39,042 bases of DNA, taken from Rhodospirillaceae bacterium CCH5-H10 (GTDB taxonomy: Bacteria > Pseudomonadota > Alphaproteobacteria > Reyranellales > Reyranellaceae). Positions 1 to 7,717 of the stretch are shown here, in pieces (position 1 is the stretch's first letter; each line of letters opens with the position of its first letter). The notes beneath the pieces were generated by a model. It ran no database searches. It saw only the letters and a program-made list of their open reading frames with translations, and was not told the DNA's origin. The DNA is taken from the NCBI GenBank assembly GCA_001557035.1, contig LSKJ01000261.1:1-39042 (forward strand), in the 5' to 3' direction. Position numbers and translations under genes: made by a program.

Positions 1-5
1 AAACC

Positions 6-44
6 GTTCACCATGTCCCCGAACAGGTGTTCACCATCTCCCCG
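6..44. repeat. Two direct copies of a 16-bp motif at the window edge
   Basis: GTTCACCATGTCCCCG (6-21) recurs with one mismatch as GTTCACCATCTCCCCG (29-44), a 23-bp period. Tandem short boxes of this type can be terminal binding sites of insertion sequences, so this could be the edge of an element lying to the left of the window. No transposase gene is visible, so the mobile-element reading is inference only. Confidence 0.4.
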
Positions 45-78
45 GCCCAAACACATTCTGAATGGGGAGGACGGTTCC

Positions 79-1785
79 TTAGCCCGCCGTCTGCGCGCCG
101 CGCACTAGTCGGCCGGGACGTTCGCCGGTCAGTTCGTCGTTCTGCACCGTCTCGACGCCGGCGTTGAAGGTGTGTTTGTAGCCCGAGGCGCGCTGGATCA
201 GGCGGCGGCCGCCGGTCGGCAGATCGTAGGCCACTTCCGGCCGCTTCAGCGTGAGATTGTCGAAGTCGATGACGTTGATGTCGGCCTTGTGGCCCGGCGC
301 CAGCAGGCCGCGGTCCATCAGCCCGTAGGCCTCGGCCGTGCCGCGCGTCTGCTTGGCGATCAGGAATTCGAGGTCGAGCTTCGGCCCGCGCGTGCGGTCG
401 CGGCCCCACAAGGTGAGCAGCGAGGTCGGTGAGGAGGCGTCGCAGATCACGCCGACATGGGCGCCGCCGTCGGCGATGCCCAGCACCGACGCCGGATCGG
501 TGATCATCTCGTGCACGACGTCGAGACTGCCATAGGCATAGTTCTCGAACGGCAGCATCAGCAGGCCCTTGCCGCCGCGCGACATCATCTCCTCGAGCGC
601 CACGGCGTGCGGCGTCCGTCCCGTGCGCTGCGCGATCGCCGCGATCGAGTCCTTGCTGTCGGGCTCGTAGTCCGGCCGGTCGGCGATCGGAAACATCCGG
701 TCGAAGGCCTCGGCCATGAAGGCGCGCGGGTTGGGTTCCTGCTTGCCTTCGGTCAGCACCCGGCGCAGCTCGGCGTCGGACACGAGGCGCTGGTAGCGCT
801 CCTCGGGCGACAGCTTGCGCATGTCGAGCCAGGCGCGGTGGCCGGCGAACGGATGCGCCGTCGTCTCGAGTCCCATGATGACGCCGATCGGACGCGAGCC
901 AACCTGTGCATTGGCCTTACGGCCGGTACGACGCACCGCGTTGATCTGGTCGAGCGTCTCGCGCCACAGTTTGGGCTGGGCATCGACCTGAACCAGCAGG
1001 CAGGAGAGGGGACGGCCGGCAAGTTTAGCCGCCGCGTCCAGAGCCTCGAACTCGCCGGGTCCGAAGTCGGAGTTGACCTGCAGCACGCCGCGGCCGGCGC
1101 GCTTCATGCCCTGGGCGATGCCGAGAAGCTCGGCCTCGCGGGCGCTGAGCGAGGGCGTGAAGCGGCCGTCGCGCGCCTTGTGCTTGGTGGTGCGCGATGT
1201 CGTGAAGCCCATCGCGCCGGCACGCAGTGCCTCTTCGGTGAGGCGCGCCATCTCCTCGATCTCGCGTTCGGTCGGCACCTCGGCATGGTCGGCGCCGCGA
1301 TCGCCCATCACGTAGAAGCGCAGCGCGCCGTGCGGCAGTTGCGCGGCCACGTCGACCGCGCGATCCATCGAGGCCAGCGCGTCGAGATAGTCGGGGAAGG
1401 ACTCCCAGTTGAACTTCACACCTTCGCTGAGAACGGTGCCGGGAATGTCCTCGACGCCTTCCATCAGGTTGATGAGATAGCCCGAGGCGCCGGGACGGAC
1501 CGGCGCGAAGCCGACACCGCAATTGCCGAACACCGTCGTCGTGACGCCATGCCACGAGGAGGGCGTGACGAACGGATCCCACGTCGCCTGGCCGTCGTAA
1601 TGCGTGTGGATGTCGACGAAGCCCGGGGCGACGATCAGCCCCTCGGCATCGATCTCGCGCTTGCCGGCGCCCAGCTTGGGCTCGACGGCGGCGATGCGGT
1701 TACCTTGCACTGCAACATCGGCGACGCGGCGCGGGGCGCCCGAGCCGTCGATCACGGTTCCGTTTCGGATGACGAGGTCAAACAT
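79..1785 (-). CDS. D-aminoacylase-type amidohydrolase (N-acyl-D-amino-acid deacylase family)
   Basis: A 568-residue cytosolic metal-dependent amidohydrolase of the amidohydrolase-3/D-aminoacylase family, which hydrolyses N-acyl-D-amino acids or related cyclic amides. The N-terminus MFDLVIRNGTVIDGSG is the typical beta-strand opening. APGFVDIHTHYD carries the metal-binding HTH near residue 60, GNCGVGFAP follows, and the late ADGGAHVG segment and the C-terminal PGHKADINVID are also typical. The ATG at 1785 is chosen over an in-frame extension to 1845 because family homology begins there. It is divergent from the Old Yellow Enzyme gene with about 80 bp between starts. The exact substrate cannot be read; dihydropyrimidinase-like or other amidase activity is possible. 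Confidence 0.85.
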   Translation of the reverse strand: MFDLVIRNGTVIDGSGAPRRVADVAVQGNRIAAVEPKLGAGKREIDAEGLIVAPGFVDIHTHYDGQATWDPFVTPSSWHGVTTTVFGNCGVGFAPVRPGASGYLINLMEGVEDIPGTVLSEGVKFNWESFPDYLDALASMDRAVDVAAQLPHGALRFYVMGDRGADHAEVPTEREIEEMARLTEEALRAGAMGFTTSRTTKHKARDGRFTPSLSAREAELLGIAQGMKRAGRGVLQVNSDFGPGEFEALDAAAKLAGRPLSCLLVQVDAQPKLWRETLDQINAVRRTGRKANAQVGSRPIGVIMGLETTAHPFAGHRAWLDMRKLSPEERYQRLVSDAELRRVLTEGKQEPNPRAFMAEAFDRMFPIADRPDYEPDSKDSIAAIAQRTGRTPHAVALEEMMSRGGKGLLMLPFENYAYGSLDVVHEMITDPASVLGIADGGAHVGVICDASSPTSLLTLWGRDRTRGPKLDLEFLIAKQTRGTAEAYGLMDRGLLAPGHKADINVIDFDNLTLKRPEVAYDLPTGGRRLIQRASGYKHTFNAGVETVQNDELTGERPGRLVRGAQTAG

Positions 1786-1865
1786 GGCGCGGAGGATAGG
1801 CCCGGGCGGTGGCCCCGGTCTATGTTCGGGATCTCGAAAAGCCATCCCGTCCGGGGGACCGACCT

Positions 1866-2987
1866 TTGCAGAAACCGCTTCTCTTCTCGCCTCTCAAGAT
1901 GCGCGGCGTCACGGCGCCCAACCGCTGTGTCGTTTCGCCGATGGTCCAGTTCCGCGCGACGGACGGGCTGGTGAACGATTTCCATCTGGTTCATCTCGGC
2001 AAGTTCGCGCTGGGCAAGTTCGGCGTCGTCTTCACCGAGAATTGCGCGGTCGAGCCGCGCGGCCGCGTCACGCAGGGCGATCTCGGCCTGTGGGATGACG
2101 GCCAGATCGCCAGCCACAAGCGGCTGACGGATTTCATCCGCGGCGAGGGCGTGCTCTCGGCGACGCAGATCACTCACTCCGGCCGCAAGGGCTCGACGCC
2201 GCGCACCTTCGACAAGCGCGGGCAGTTCGGACCGGAAGGCGCGGGCTGGCAGAAATGGGAAGTGGTCGGCCCGACCGATCTCGCCGCCGCCGAAGGCTGG
2301 CTGAAGCCGCGCGCTTTGTCGGTCGACGAGATCGAGGAGCTGGTGCGGAAGTTCGCCGCCGCCGCTAAGCGCGCCGATGCGGCAGGCTACGACGTGCTCG
2401 AGGTGCATGGCGCGCACGGCTACCTGCTGGCGCAGTTCCTCTCGCCGATCAGCAACACGCGCAACGACCAGTATGGCGGCGACCGCGCCGGTCGCATGCG
2501 CTTCCCGCTCGACGTGGCCCGCGCGGTGCGTCAGGCGTGGCCGGAGAGCAAGCCGCTGTTCGTGCGTGTCTCCGCCGTCGATGGCGGTGGCGGCTGGGAC
2601 GTCGACGACACGGTGGCGTTCGCCCAGGAGCTGAAGGCGATCGGTGTCGACGTGATCGACTGTTCCTCCGGCGGCATCGCCGGTGCCGCGACGGCGGCGG
2701 GCGTGAAGCGCGGTCTCGGCTTCCAGGTGCCGTTCGCTTCGGCGGTGAAGAAGGGCGCCGGCATCCCCACCATGGCGGTCGGCTTGATCCTCGACGGACC
2801 GCAGGCGGAAGCGATCCTGCAGGAAGGCGATGCCGACCTGATCGCGATCGGTCGCCAGGCGCTCTACGAACCGTTCTGGGCGCTGCACGCCGCACAGGCG
2901 CTGGGCTGCGATCCGGACTTCGACCTGTGGACGCCGGAATATGGCTGGTGGCTGGAGAAGCGCGAGCACACGCTCGGCCGCAAGTAA
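1866..2987 (+). CDS. NADH:flavin oxidoreductase, Old Yellow Enzyme family (YqjM-like)
   Basis: A 373-residue FMN-dependent ene-reductase of TIM-barrel fold that reduces activated C=C bonds with NAD(P)H. The N-terminus LFSPLKMRGVTAPNR is typical. Substrate-binding histidines 181 and 184 lie in HGAHGYLLAQFLSP, followed by the family signature N-R-x-D-x-YGG ending near residue 205; phosphate-binding motifs near the C-terminus end in DLIAIGRQALYEPFW. YqjM-type enzymes carry a redox-tuning Cys after SPM; here it is Val. A TTG start at 1866 is preferred: GGGGGAC lies 6-7 bases upstream and homology begins at once. A GTG at 1809 would add 19 unconserved residues. It is first in a four-gene run with a CoA-transferase and an aromatic hydroxylase, suggesting reduction of an aromatic or enoyl intermediate. 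Confidence 0.88.
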   Translation: MQKPLLFSPLKMRGVTAPNRCVVSPMVQFRATDGLVNDFHLVHLGKFALGKFGVVFTENCAVEPRGRVTQGDLGLWDDGQIASHKRLTDFIRGEGVLSATQITHSGRKGSTPRTFDKRGQFGPEGAGWQKWEVVGPTDLAAAEGWLKPRALSVDEIEELVRKFAAAAKRADAAGYDVLEVHGAHGYLLAQFLSPISNTRNDQYGGDRAGRMRFPLDVARAVRQAWPESKPLFVRVSAVDGGGGWDVDDTVAFAQELKAIGVDVIDCSSGGIAGAATAAGVKRGLGFQVPFASAVKKGAGIPTMAVGLILDGPQAEAILQEGDADLIAIGRQALYEPFWALHAAQALGCDPDFDLWTPEYGWWLEKREHTLGRK

Positions 2988-3015
2988 CGAACAAGACAAT
3001 AAACGGGAAACGTAC

Positions 3016-4230
3016 ATGACGGGTATTCTTGCGGGCCTCCGCATCGTCGAGGGCTCGGCTTTCATTGCCGCGCCCCTGGGCGGCATGACTCTCGCCCAGA
3101 TGGGCGCCGACGTGATCCGCTTCGACGATATCGCCGGCGGCCTCGACAACGATCGCTGGCCGATCACCGACGATGGGCGCTCCATCTATTGGGCGGGTCT
3201 CAACAAGGGCAAGCGGTCGATCGCGGTCGACCTGCGCAATCCCCGTGGCCGCGAGCTGCTCACGGCGCTGATCACGGCGCCGGGCGAGGGCGGTGGCATC
3301 TTCACGACCAACATGCCGGCGCGCGGCTGGCTCGCCTACGAAGAGCTGGCGAAGAAGCGCGCCGACCTGATCGCGCTCAACATCATCGGCGCGCGAGATG
3401 GCTCCGCGCACGTCGACTACACGGTGAACGCCATCACCGGCTTTCCGATGGTCACCGGCCCGGTGAGCCATGAAGGACCGGTGAATGCGGTCTGCCCGCC
3501 CTGGGATCTCGCGGCGGCCTATGCGGGCGCCCTGTCGATCCTGGCCGCAGAGCGTCATCGCCGCATGACGGGACAGGGCCAGAAGATCGTGCTGCCGCTG
3601 CAGGACGTGGCGCTCGCGACGACATCGGCACTGGGCTACATCGGCGAAGCGGTCGTCAACGACGTCGACCGTCCGCGTTATGGCAACGAGATCTTCGGCA
3701 CCTTCGGACGCGACTTCCGCACGAAGGACGGCCGCTTCGTGATGATCTGCATCTTCTCGGACCGCCATGTCGATGCCTTGGCGGCGGCCGGTGGCTTTGC
3801 CGAGGCATTCCGGAAAATCGAGGCCGAGACCGGGCTCGACCTCAAGACCGATGCCGGGCGCTGGAATGCGCGCCGGCAGCTGATCGCCGTGATCGAGCCG
3901 TGGGTCGCCGCGCACGATGCGGCCGATGTCGCGGCAGCGCTCAAGAAGGCCGGTGCCCTGTGGGCCCCCTACCAGACGTTCCGCGAGCTGGCGGCCGACA
4001 AGACCAACGTGGGCGAGAATCCGATGTTCTCCGTGCTCGACCAGCCGGGCATCGGCCGCTATCCGGTCGCCGCCTCACCGATGCAGTTCGGCGCCGTGCC
4101 GCGCCAGCTGCCGCAGCCGGCGCCCGTGCTCGGCCAGCATACGGACGAGATCCTTTCGGGTATTCTCGGCCTGCCCGGGCACGAGATCGCCCGGCTGCAT
4201 GACGACAAGGTCATCGGTGGGCCCAGATAG
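3016..4230 (+). CDS. Class III CoA-transferase (CaiB/BaiF family)
   Basis: A 404-residue family III CoA-transferase, which moves CoA between carboxylic acids through an aspartyl-CoA thioester. The opening LAGLRIVEGSAFIAAPLGGM and the GADVIRFDD segment are the standard N-terminal fold. Asp164 in PPWDLAAAYAGAL occupies the catalytic position, followed by the R-x-x-TGxGQ motif, here RRMTGQGQK. The ATG at 3016 is 28 bases past the upstream stop; the GGGAAAC upstream is a modest ribosome site. The downstream hydroxylase start overlaps this gene by 14 bases, indicating translational coupling. Acyl donor and acceptor are unknown; an aromatic or reduced aromatic acid is a guess from the neighbours. 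Confidence 0.88.
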   Translation: MTGILAGLRIVEGSAFIAAPLGGMTLAQMGADVIRFDDIAGGLDNDRWPITDDGRSIYWAGLNKGKRSIAVDLRNPRGRELLTALITAPGEGGGIFTTNMPARGWLAYEELAKKRADLIALNIIGARDGSAHVDYTVNAITGFPMVTGPVSHEGPVNAVCPPWDLAAAYAGALSILAAERHRRMTGQGQKIVLPLQDVALATTSALGYIGEAVVNDVDRPRYGNEIFGTFGRDFRTKDGRFVMICIFSDRHVDALAAAGGFAEAFRKIEAETGLDLKTDAGRWNARRQLIAVIEPWVAAHDAADVAAALKKAGALWAPYQTFRELAADKTNVGENPMFSVLDQPGIGRYPVAASPMQFGAVPRQLPQPAPVLGQHTDEILSGILGLPGHEIARLHDDKVIGGPR

Positions 4231-5395
4231 GATCCTAATCGCCGGCGGCGGCATCGGCGGACTGGCAACGGCGCTGGCGCTGGCCCAAAAGGGTATCGCC
4301 TCGCAGGTGCTGGAGAAGGCGGGCCGCCTCGGCGAGATCGGCGCGGGCATCCAGCTCGGACCCAACGCTTTCCACTGCTTCGATCATCTCGGTGTCGGCG
4401 AGGCCGCGCGCGGCATGGCGGTCTATATCGACCAGCTTCGCCTCATGGACGCGCTGGCGGACGGCGAGATCTGCCATATCGATCTCGGCGAGAAGTTCCG
4501 CGCCCGCTTCGGCAATCCCTATGCCGTCGTCCATCGCGGCGACCTGCATGGCGTGCTGCTGAAGGCCTGCCAGGACCATCCGCTGATCGAGTTGCGCACC
4601 AGCGCCGAAGTCATGGGCTACGATCAGGACGGCGCCAGCGTCTCGGCGCGGCTGCGCAACGGCGAGACCGTAACGGGCCGGGCGCTGATCGGCGCCGACG
4701 GCCTGTGGTCGAACGTGCGGGCGCAGGTGACGGCGGACGGGCCGCCGCGCGTGTCGGGGCACACGACCTACCGGTCGGTGATCCCGACCGAGCAGATGCC
4801 GGAGGACCTGCGCTGGAACGCCGCCACGCTCTGGGCCGGGCCGAAGTGCCACATCGTCCACTACCCTTTGTCGGGCTGGAAGGTGTTCAACCTCGTCGTG
4901 ACCTACCATAACCACGCGCCCGAGCCGGTGGCCGGCAAGCCGATCGACACCGAAGAGGTCCGGAAGGGTTTCACCCATGTCTGCGAACGGGCGCAGAACA
5001 TCATCCGCCATGGCCAGAACTGGCACATGTGGGTTCTCTGTGACCGCGACCCGGTCGACCGGTGGGTCGACGGAAGGGTGGCGCTGCTGGGCGATGCCGC
5101 ACACCCCATGCTGCAGTACATGTCCCAAGGCGGATGCATGGCGATGGAAGATGCGGTCTGCCTGGCCGATGCGCTGTCCCGCAACGATTCCGTCGAGGCT
5201 GGCCTCGCTTCCTATCGGGACCGCCGAGTGCTGCGCACGGCGCGCACGCAGCTGATGTCCCGCGCCATGGGCGATCACGTCTATCACCCGGTCGGTCCGC
5301 ACGCGGCCCTGCGCAACAGCATCATGGGCGCGCGGACCCAGGATCAGTGGCTCGACACGCTGCAGTGGCTTTACGGCGGCAACGGGCTCGGCTAG
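4217..5395 (+). CDS. FAD-dependent aromatic hydroxylase (3-hydroxybenzoate 6-hydroxylase/salicylate hydroxylase-like)
   Basis: A 392-residue group A flavoprotein monooxygenase, NAD(P)H- and O2-dependent. The dinucleotide-binding GGGIGG is at residues 10-15 and the DG motif (GADGLWSNVR) at 159-168. The second FAD motif LLGDAAHPMLQYMSQGG at about 290-306 resembles that of 3-hydroxybenzoate 6-hydroxylases and salicylate hydroxylases. The GTG at 4217 is chosen because the FAD motif begins eight residues later and AAGG lies six bases upstream; it overlaps the CoA-transferase gene by 14 bases. Length matches the family. Ring-hydroxylation of a phenolic acid is the likely role, but no gentisate dioxygenase is present nearby, so the substrate is unproven. 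Confidence 0.85.
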   Translation: MGPDRILIAGGGIGGLATALALAQKGIASQVLEKAGRLGEIGAGIQLGPNAFHCFDHLGVGEAARGMAVYIDQLRLMDALADGEICHIDLGEKFRARFGNPYAVVHRGDLHGVLLKACQDHPLIELRTSAEVMGYDQDGASVSARLRNGETVTGRALIGADGLWSNVRAQVTADGPPRVSGHTTYRSVIPTEQMPEDLRWNAATLWAGPKCHIVHYPLSGWKVFNLVVTYHNHAPEPVAGKPIDTEEVRKGFTHVCERAQNIIRHGQNWHMWVLCDRDPVDRWVDGRVALLGDAAHPMLQYMSQGGCMAMEDAVCLADALSRNDSVEAGLASYRDRRVLRTARTQLMSRAMGDHVYHPVGPHAALRNSIMGARTQDQWLDTLQWLYGGNGLG

Positions 5396-5432
5396 GGCTG
5401 CTGGCTCAGGCTGCGTCAGCGGAGCTCCAGGA

Positions 5433-5945
5433 ATGCGCCACGTCTTCTTCGTCCTCGCCCTGCTGTGCACGGCGCTGAGCGCAGGCATCTTCTATTCCTT
5501 CTCGACCATCGTCATGCCCGGGCTCGACCTCGGCGGTGCGGCGTCGGCCGTGAATGCCATGCACGGCATCAACACCATCGTGCGCAGCCCGTTGTTCGCC
5601 ATCGTGTTCTTCGGTGCCCTGGTGCTGCCACTGCTGGCGGCACTCGGTTCCCGCTCGGCCGGTCATCGCGGCGCCGCCCGACTCGCGGGCCTGGCGGCGC
5701 TGATCTATGCCGCCGCCGTCATCGGCGTCACCCTGCAGGTCAACGTGCCCCTGAACGAGACGCTTGCCTCCTTCACCGTGGCCGGCACCGACGCCAATGC
5801 CGCGAACTGGAAGGAGTTCGCAGGACCATGGGCGCTGTGGAACCACGTCCGCACCCTGGGCGCGATCCTGGCGCTGCTCTGCCTGCTCGCCGCCTGGGCG
5901 GTCGACCTGACCTCGGTGAACCGGCGTTCCTACGGCCTGCGCTGA
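5433..5945 (+). CDS. DUF1772 (anthrone-oxygenase-like) integral membrane protein
   Basis: A 170-residue protein with about four predicted membrane helices, at roughly residues 3-25, 50-70, 82-102 and 140-160. FSTIVMPGL near residue 23 and the MHGINTIV segment are characteristic of DUF1772, a family that includes fungal anthrone oxygenases and many uncharacterised bacterial membrane proteins. It follows the aromatic hydroxylase after 37 bases in the same direction and may be co-transcribed. Function is not established. A perfect hairpin immediately downstream probably ends the transcription unit. Confidence 0.75.
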   Translation: MRHVFFVLALLCTALSAGIFYSFSTIVMPGLDLGGAASAVNAMHGINTIVRSPLFAIVFFGALVLPLLAALGSRSAGHRGAARLAGLAALIYAAAVIGVTLQVNVPLNETLASFTVAGTDANAANWKEFAGPWALWNHVRTLGAILALLCLLAAWAVDLTSVNRRSYGLR

Positions 5946-5958
5946 CCGCAGCCCCCGG

Positions 5959-5985
5959 CGAGGACGTCAGATGATGACGTCCTCG
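5959..5985. terminator. Bidirectional hairpin between convergent genes
   Basis: CGAGGACGTCA (5959-5969) pairs perfectly with TGACGTCCTCG (5975-5985) around a 5-base loop. It lies 13 bases past the DUF1772 stop and includes the TGA stop of the convergent acetolactate synthase gene, so the stem also encodes the enzyme's C-terminus. There is no long T-run on either side, so its efficiency as an intrinsic terminator is uncertain. Confidence 0.6.
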
Positions 5986-7628
5986 TGCATCGCGGCCATC
6001 AGGCCGGGGTTGTCACGATAGTCGACGTGCACGCCGACCAGCACCGGGCCGTCCATCGCCATGGCCTTGCGCAGCGTCGGCTCGATCGCGTCGGCATCCT
6101 TGATCATCAGTCCCTGCGCGCCCATCGACTCGGCGAACTTCACCAGGTCCACGGGGCCGAAATGCACGCCTGAATCGCGGCCGTAGGCGGCGACCTGCTG
6201 AATGCCGACCATGTTGTAGCTGCCGTCGATCCAGACGATGTGCACGAAGTTGCACTTGAGCCGGACCGCCGTCTCGAGCTCGACGGCGGAGAACAGGAAA
6301 CCGCCATCGCCGGAGATCGAGATCACCTTGCGGCCCGGCTCGGCGAGGCAGGCCGCGATGCCCCACGGCAGGGCGACGCCCAGCGTCTGCTGGCCGTTGC
6401 TGATCAGGATCTGCCGCGGCCGGTGGCTGATGAGGTGCCGGGCCATCCAGATGTGGAACGAGCCCATGTCGGAGCAGAGCGTCACGTCCTCGTCGATCAG
6501 CTTCTGCAGCTCGTGGACGAGGCGCAGCGGATGGACCGGCGTGCCGTTCCGTTTGGCCGCCTCGGCCGCGACCGTCGTGCGCTCGCGATGGATCTCGGCC
6601 AGCAGCGCCGACTGCGTGGGTCGTTCCCTGGGCTTCAGCAGCGCCGACAGGGCACGCAGGGTCGCCGCGCTGTCGCCCATCAGCTCGACGTCGGGGCGGT
6701 AACACTGGTCATAATCGGCAGGGATGCAGTCGATATGGATCAGCTTGCGCTTGCTTCCTGCATTCCAGAGCCCGGGATCGTATTCGACCGGATCGAAGCC
6801 GATCGTGACGACCACGTCGGCCTCATCGAGCAGGCGATCCGCCGGCTGGTTGTGGAACAGGCCGACACGTCCGCCGAAACAGTCGAGCCGGTCGCGCGGG
6901 ACGACGCCGGCGGCCTGATAGGTACCGGCCACCGCCAGCCGCGTCCGCGCCAGCAGCACGCGCACGGCCTCGGCGACGGGTCCCTGGCTTGCCAACATGC
7001 CGAGCAGGACCACCGGCCTTTCGGCCGCATCGATCAGCCGGGCGGCTTCCGCGATCGCCTCGGTGTTGGCGGCACCCAGTCGCGGCACGGTCGCCGGTGC
7101 GAGCACGGGGCCGGGAGCTGCCGCCTTCATCACGTCCTTGGGCAGGCCGAGAAAGGCCGTCCCCGGACGGCCGGACTCGGCGGCACGGAAGGCGGAGGCG
7201 ATGGCCTCGGAGATGGCCGACGGCGAATCGATCTCGGCGGCGTACTTGGTGACGGGCCGCAACAGCGCCACCGTGTCCATGCTCTGGTGCGCCTGCTTCA
7301 GCCGGTCGGCGATCGGCACCGCGCCGCCCAGTGCCACCACCGGGTCGCCCTCGGTGTTTGCGGTGGCGAGACCGGTGGCGAGGTTGGAGACGCCGGGGCC
7401 GGAGGTGACGAGTACCACGCCCGCCTTGCCGGTGAGGCGACCCAGCCCACCCGCGATGAAGGTCGCGTTCTGCTCGTGGCGGCAGACGGTGAGCCTGATC
7501 CTGGAATCGACCAGCGCGTCGAACACCGGATCGATCTTGGCGCCGGGAATGCCGAATATATACTCGACGCCCTGGGCTTCGAGGTTGCGCACCAGCAGGT
7601 GTGCGCCGTTCTTCGGATCGCTGCTCAT
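5967..7628 (-). CDS. alsS: Acetolactate synthase, catabolic type
   Basis: A 553-residue thiamine-diphosphate enzyme that condenses two pyruvates to 2-acetolactate. FGIPGAKIDPVFDAL at 25-39 and CRHEQNATFIAGGLGR with catalytic Glu52 open the Pyr domain. SGPGVSNLATGL and RLKQAHQSMD are typical of the AlsS/BudB branch. The ThDP motif runs from GDGGF (440-444) to Asn472 in GSYNMV. The ATG at 7628 is chosen over an in-frame extension to 7718 because conserved sequence starts about 20 residues in and the extension would cross the divergent promoter. The divergent neighbour is acetolactate decarboxylase, which strongly supports acetoin formation over a branched-chain amino-acid role. No regulatory small subunit is present. 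Confidence 0.9.
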   Translation of the reverse strand: MSSDPKNGAHLLVRNLEAQGVEYIFGIPGAKIDPVFDALVDSRIRLTVCRHEQNATFIAGGLGRLTGKAGVVLVTSGPGVSNLATGLATANTEGDPVVALGGAVPIADRLKQAHQSMDTVALLRPVTKYAAEIDSPSAISEAIASAFRAAESGRPGTAFLGLPKDVMKAAAPGPVLAPATVPRLGAANTEAIAEAARLIDAAERPVVLLGMLASQGPVAEAVRVLLARTRLAVAGTYQAAGVVPRDRLDCFGGRVGLFHNQPADRLLDEADVVVTIGFDPVEYDPGLWNAGSKRKLIHIDCIPADYDQCYRPDVELMGDSAATLRALSALLKPRERPTQSALLAEIHRERTTVAAEAAKRNGTPVHPLRLVHELQKLIDEDVTLCSDMGSFHIWMARHLISHRPRQILISNGQQTLGVALPWGIAACLAEPGRKVISISGDGGFLFSAVELETAVRLKCNFVHIVWIDGSYNMVGIQQVAAYGRDSGVHFGPVDLVKFAESMGAQGLMIKDADAIEPTLRKAMAMDGPVLVGVHVDYRDNPGLMAAMHEDVII

Positions 7629-7650
7629 CGTGTCGCTCCGCTCTCGCTTC

Positions 7651-7684
7651 CGGGCCGTGTCCGGGCGATCATGCCCGTCCGGGC
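7651..7684. promoter_or_regulatory. Phased CGGGC boxes between divergent alsS and acetolactate decarboxylase genes
   Basis: The 89-base divergent gap holds CGGGC at 7651, 7662 and 7680, plus the inverted copy GCCCG at 7673. The first three in line (7651, 7662, 7673) step by 11 bases, about one helical turn. GTCCGGGC is directly repeated at 7659 and 7677. This layout suits a dimeric repressor controlling both genes. The region is GC-rich, so chance repetition is possible, and no clear -35/-10 pair was found. Confidence 0.35.
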
Positions 7685-7717
7685 AGCCCTTGTCGCCCGC
7701 GATGGAAGGATGTCGCA

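Noticed and set aside
457..1974. A 505-residue plus-strand open frame across the amidohydrolase gene
   Set aside because: Mirror frame of the amidohydrolase; it also runs into the Old Yellow Enzyme gene in the wrong frame.
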